From the NCBI RefSeq assembly GCF_000170755.1, contig NZ_ABCK01000007.1, positions 186,001 to 250,000 of the forward strand: 64,000 bases of DNA. The letters run 5' to 3'. The DNA comes from Lentisphaera araneosa HTCC2155. Lineage in GTDB: Bacteria; Verrucomicrobiota; Lentisphaeria; Lentisphaerales; Lentisphaeraceae. Below the pieces are notes generated by a model. It made no database searches. It had not been told where the DNA came from and worked only from the letters and a program-made list of their open reading frames with translations. Both the position numbers and the translations under genes were made by a program. Below, one piece after another: positions 60,963-64,000 of the stretch (position 1 is the first letter of the stretch; each line of letters opens with the position of its first letter).

Positions 60963-60998
60963 AGTGAGTATATCTTAGTTAAATTTCGGGTGAACTCA

Positions 60999-61649
60999 AT
61001 GAAGAAAAAATTTACTTTAATAGAACTTTTAGTCGTGGTGGCCATCATTGGCATTTTGGCATCGCTCTTATTGCCAGCTTTGGGGAGTGCAAGAAAAAAG
61101 AGTCAGAGTGCTGTTTGTAAAAGCAACACGAAGCAGCTGGGTACGACCATGTTTATGTATCAGGATGATGCCGATGGACTCTTTGTGCATTATCAGGGGA
61201 TGGAAAGCGCTTGGCATACATGGAAATGGCAATTAGCTCAGTATGTCAATAATACCGATAACTCAACTTGGTGGGATCATCAGTACACAAATATTTTTGC
61301 TTGTCCGGAATATATAGACCAGCAAAACAGTCGACAAGGAATTGCCTATAGTTCAATTGAATTAGGAGGCGCGCCTTTTGGTGGAACAACGCGTCCAGCG
61401 AAATTGTCAGAGGTGACTAAGGCCACAGATACATTGATGCTCGGAGATTCGACCACTGATTATACCTACGTCGATAATATGTTACTCCCACCCTACAACC
61501 CTTGGACGATTAATAACGTAAGTCTCGGGAGACATGACTTTAAAAGCAACATCCAATGGGTCGACGGGCATGTGTCTAGTGAATCGCAAGCTTCATTATT
61601 ATCGGGCGGTAACGGCAACATAACATATTCTTGGTTGGTAGAAAAATAA
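60999..61649 (+). CDS. Pseudopilin-like protein with H-X9-DG-type ending
   Basis: The ATG at 60999 is preferred over a GTG nine bases earlier. The 216-aa protein has leader MKKK then [16 protein letters not shown], followed by KSNTKQLGTTMFMYQDDADGLFV. It ends with GRHDFKSNIQWVDGHVSS, the H-X9-DG motif. It belongs to the same group as 42646-43290, with the shared MFMYQDD segment. It has its own cluster promoter and precedes the GH95-like unit. Confidence 0.87.
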   Translation: MKKKFTLIELLVVVAIIGILASLLLPALGSARKKSQSAVCKSNTKQLGTTMFMYQDDADGLFVHYQGMESAWHTWKWQLAQYVNNTDNSTWWDHQYTNIFACPEYIDQQNSRQGIAYSSIELGGAPFGGTTRPAKLSEVTKATDTLMLGDSTTDYTYVDNMLLPPYNPWTINNVSLGRHDFKSNIQWVDGHVSSESQASLLSGGNGNITYSWLVEK

Positions 61650-61673
61650 TTTCGCTAAAAAAATCTCAAAGCT

Positions 61674-61701
61674 AATCAACTCTCCTTAGGGGGTGGCAAT
61701 T
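61674..61701 (+). promoter_or_regulatory. Cluster promoter element 10 (GH95-like gene 61735)
   Basis: AATCAACT at 61674-61681, 13-bp spacer, GGCAATT at 61695-61701, 40 bp before the ATG. Confidence 0.7.
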
Positions 61702-61734
61702 ATTCACTAGAGAATAATTTAATTGAGAATAAAC

Positions 61735-64000
61735 ATGAAATACCTTTTAACGAGCCTGCTTTTATTGACCTTTAACCTATTTGGGGGTGACGCAAATTTT
61801 GATATGAAGTGGGACAAAGTTCCTAGTTCCTATGTGGAGGGAGCCATTCTCGGCAATGGCGAGCAGGGAACCATGATTTGGGCCCGCCCCGAAGAAAGCC
61901 TCCATTTTGATATTGGCGATACGCGAATTTATGATGAGGGAGGACGTCTTCCCATCGGTAAATTCATTCTAGAAACCAAGTCGCAACGCGAGTCATTTCA
62001 AATGACCTTAGCCATGCAGACCGCCGAAGCTCAAGGGGCTGTTAAAACATCGTTAGGAGCAGTGAAATTCAAAGCAATTTCCGTATCGGGCCAGAATCTC
62101 AATTTAGTAAAATTCACTCTTGCGGGCGATGAGCAAATTAGCATTAAACATTTTGCCATTCCCGGCATCACCACTTCTAAGCTCAGAAATGGTATCAAAG
62201 ATATCAGTGGTGCACCGACTCACACAATCAGTGATTATAGTAATCCCAAATGGGCGCAAGGAATTGCTAAAACAGTTGAGAAATATAAGCCTGGGGCAGA
62301 AGTCCTCAATGATTCCAATGGAGTGCAGTCTCGCCTTGTTCCACTCAAAAAGGGCAAAGCTTATTCATTGACTTGGCAACTAAAGAAGCTTTCCGAAAAA
62401 AAATACCTTTTAGCTTGGCGCACGGATTACACGCGTGAAAATTTAAAGGCTAAAGCTCAGAAAGTTTGGGCAGGAAAAAATGCCCAAGCCTTATCACAAT
62501 CATTAGAGAAATCTTATGAAGATTACTTTGTGGATCACGCAAAGTGGTGGAAGAATTATTCTCAACGTTCCAATATTTCCCTGCCTGATAAGAAACTCGA
62601 AGCTTATTACAAATGGCAGCTCTACAAAGTCGCCTCCGCAACGCGTCAAGGCAAGCTTCCCATCGACCTCATGGGGCCCTGGTTTCGAGCAACCAATTGG
62701 CCGAAGATCTGGGCGAACCTCAATGTTCAGCTCACTTACCTTCCCATGGCCGTTGCTAACCAAGGGTCGATTGGCGACACACTCTTTCAATTCATCGATA
62801 ATAATCCACAAATCTTTATTCAGCCTGCAGGTAAATACAAGAGTGATTCGGCAACTCATGCCCGTGCGATTAGTCCTTATGAGCCAGGGGGATTCAGTTG
62901 GGAATACGGCAATTTTCTTTGGACCCTACATAATTATTGGCATTTCCTCAGAGTTTATCCCGACGATAAAAGAACTGTAGAGAAGTTTTATCCCATGCTC
63001 AAGCGCGGCATTAATTTTGTTCTTCATCACTGTCGCACAGATGAGCAAGGCTTTATTCATACGCCCAAAGATATCTCGCCAGAATATGAGATGAATCGAG
63101 TTTTTCCTAAAGAAGAAGACACAACGTATAACTTAGAATTCTTGCGTTGGGCACTGCGAACTGCTGTACATATTAATCACAAATTTCAGCTCAATGATGC
63201 CGATGGTGAACGTTACGAGAAAGTGGTAGAAAAACTTGTTCAGCCCCATCTCGATAAAGAAACGGGCATTATGATCGCTAATGGAGTGAAGCTGGAAAAA
63301 GCACACCGTCACTACTCACACCTTGTGGGGCTCTATCCTCTCAAGCAAATGCGTTTAGATGAGCCCAATAAATTTGCTTTAGCTAAAAAATCTGTTGATT
63401 ACTGGATCAATCTACCCATTCTGAATAATTGGAGTTATAAAGGTTATAGTCGCACAGGTGCAGCCTCGATGTATTCCATGCTTGGCGATGGTGATGAAGC
63501 CTATAAGCAAATGCAAATCTTGCTCGATACTTATGGCTCGGCTAACACCATGTATATCGAGTCTGGACCAGTGATTGAGACGCCGATTTCGGCCGCTGCA
63601 TCCATTCACGAAATGCTTTTTCAAGCTTGGTCACATGACTTCAACAAAGATCACATCAAGCTCTTCACGGGAATCCCCAAGGCTTGGAAAGATGTGAGTT
63701 TCAAAGACCTCAAAGCCGAAGGGGGCTACACCCTTAGCGCACTTCGCGAAAACGGAGCTGTGAAGAGCTTTCAGATAAAAGCCTCTACAGAGCGTTTTCT
63801 CATCGTCAACCCTGGACTAAGTCAAGCATTCTCTTTGCAGAGTTCTGTAAGAGGTGAAATCAAAAGCCTTCAAGAAAAAGGTCAGCACATCTTAAAACTC
63901 AAAAGCAAAGCCGGTGAGACTCTCACTTACGGCGACAGCTCTGAGCTAGGAAAATCAGTCCTCGGCAACAAAGGTGAAAGCTCTTATCACTTTGGCCTGA
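61735..64000 (+). CDS. GH95-like exported glycosidase, open at the right edge
   Basis: The frame runs from the ATG at 61735 without a stop to the window end (755 codons). A signal peptide (MKYLLTSLLLLTFNLFGG) is followed by the GH95 N-terminal pattern (EGAILGNGEQGTMIWARPEESLHFDIGD). The alpha/alpha-barrel part has WANLNVQLTYLPMAVAN, DISPEYEMN (candidate acid Glu) and HRHYSHLVGLYPL, a strong GH95 signature. GH95 enzymes are inverting 1,2-alpha-L-fucosidases or L-galactosidases. Sequence departs from the classic fucosidases in several loops, so substrate is uncertain. It fits the fucan-type cluster and has its own promoter. Confidence 0.88.
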   Translation, partial: MKYLLTSLLLLTFNLFGGDANFDMKWDKVPSSYVEGAILGNGEQGTMIWARPEESLHFDIGDTRIYDEGGRLPIGKFILETKSQRESFQMTLAMQTAEAQGAVKTSLGAVKFKAISVSGQNLNLVKFTLAGDEQISIKHFAIPGITTSKLRNGIKDISGAPTHTISDYSNPKWAQGIAKTVEKYKPGAEVLNDSNGVQSRLVPLKKGKAYSLTWQLKKLSEKKYLLAWRTDYTRENLKAKAQKVWAGKNAQALSQSLEKSYEDYFVDHAKWWKNYSQRSNISLPDKKLEAYYKWQLYKVASATRQGKLPIDLMGPWFRATNWPKIWANLNVQLTYLPMAVANQGSIGDTLFQFIDNNPQIFIQPAGKYKSDSATHARAISPYEPGGFSWEYGNFLWTLHNYWHFLRVYPDDKRTVEKFYPMLKRGINFVLHHCRTDEQGFIHTPKDISPEYEMNRVFPKEEDTTYNLEFLRWALRTAVHINHKFQLNDADGERYEKVVEKLVQPHLDKETGIMIANGVKLEKAHRHYSHLVGLYPLKQMRLDEPNKFALAKKSVDYWINLPILNNWSYKGYSRTGAASMYSMLGDGDEAYKQMQILLDTYGSANTMYIESGPVIETPISAAASIHEMLFQAWSHDFNKDHIKLFTGIPKAWKDVSFKDLKAEGGYTLSALRENGAVKSFQIKASTERFLIVNPGLSQAFSLQSSVRGEIKSLQEKGQHILKLKSKAGETLTYGDSSELGKSVLGNKGESSYHFGL

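Larger units (their letters stand above)
60184..60998. other. Gene-free region filled by dispersed repeats
   Basis: About 815 bp between the sigma factor and a pseudopilin gene carry two related repeat copies (60314-60611 and 60749-60897), several hairpins and cluster promoter 9 at the right end. Short open frames here are repeat-derived and show no domains. Decay of a former gene cannot be excluded. Confidence 0.7.

Noticed and set aside
60184-60998. CRISPR array or small-RNA cluster in the repeat region
   Set aside because: Repeats are few, differ in length and order, lack regular spacers, and no cas gene is present.

Overview
The window looks like a stretch of chromosome from a marine, polysaccharide-degrading member of the PVC superphylum, most likely Lentisphaerota (Lentisphaera-like). 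This placement is an inference. It rests on moderately AT-rich DNA, many single-helix pseudopilins with a C-terminal H-X9-DG-type motif, a cluster of sulfatases and fucosidases, sigma-factor/kinase gene pairs, and a MoxR/DUF58/VWA operon. No rRNA, tRNA, CRISPR array or prophage was seen.

Layout. 1-11.5 kb is mostly housekeeping: an edge-truncated membrane protein, mnmC, a three-gene NMT1/ThiXYZ-like ABC importer (minus strand), transketolase with a clear terminator, a biotin carboxylase without partner subunits, a canonical Ser/Thr kinase and an ftsA-like gene. At 11.7-13.3 kb lies a complete insertion sequence with matching terminal repeats and a target duplication, inserted in a dispersed repeat. 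13.5-15.8 kb is a family B DNA polymerase whose proofreading motifs are all degenerate. 16.0-16.7 kb is a RelE/HigA-like toxin-antitoxin pair.

16.7-24.5 kb (minus strand) is a compact exosortase island. It holds creD, a large VIT-domain protein ending in a PEP-CTERM-like tail, an exosortase and a small exported protein, then a terminator, then creB (frameshifted), creC and a small Cys-rich lipoprotein. Direct repeats matching the Escherichia coli cre tag lie just upstream of creD, so the exosortase and its presumed single substrate appear to be in a CreBC regulon. Next come ychJ, an AbrB/Doc toxin-antitoxin pair and a Lys/Ser-rich exported protein. 26.9-38.9 kb is one tightly overlapping eight-gene operon: a membrane/coiled-coil protein, MoxR ATPase, an exported membrane protein, an ABC exporter pair, DUF58, and two VWA proteins. 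ribD and a cysteine desulfurase follow.

41.8-64 kb is a sulfated-fucan-type degradation cluster: two GH29 alpha-L-fucosidases, three S1 sulfatases, a GH95-like enzyme running off the right edge, a truncated esterase-like gene, and five pseudopilin genes. Two sigma-factor/membrane-kinase pairs sit inside it. Ten transcription units here carry the same 28-bp promoter-like element, TGTCAAYT-N13-GGNCATT-like, about 30-45 bp before the start codon, with an identical 13-bp spacer. The main hypothesis is that the embedded ECF-type sigma factors read this promoter under the control of the paired kinases. Those kinases lack the usual beta-3 lysine and instead have a lysine in the glycine loop, as in eukaryotic WNK kinases. 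The cluster also shows decay: in-frame TAA codons in one kinase and one pseudopilin, an internally deleted hydrolase, and invasion by a palindrome-rich repeat family.
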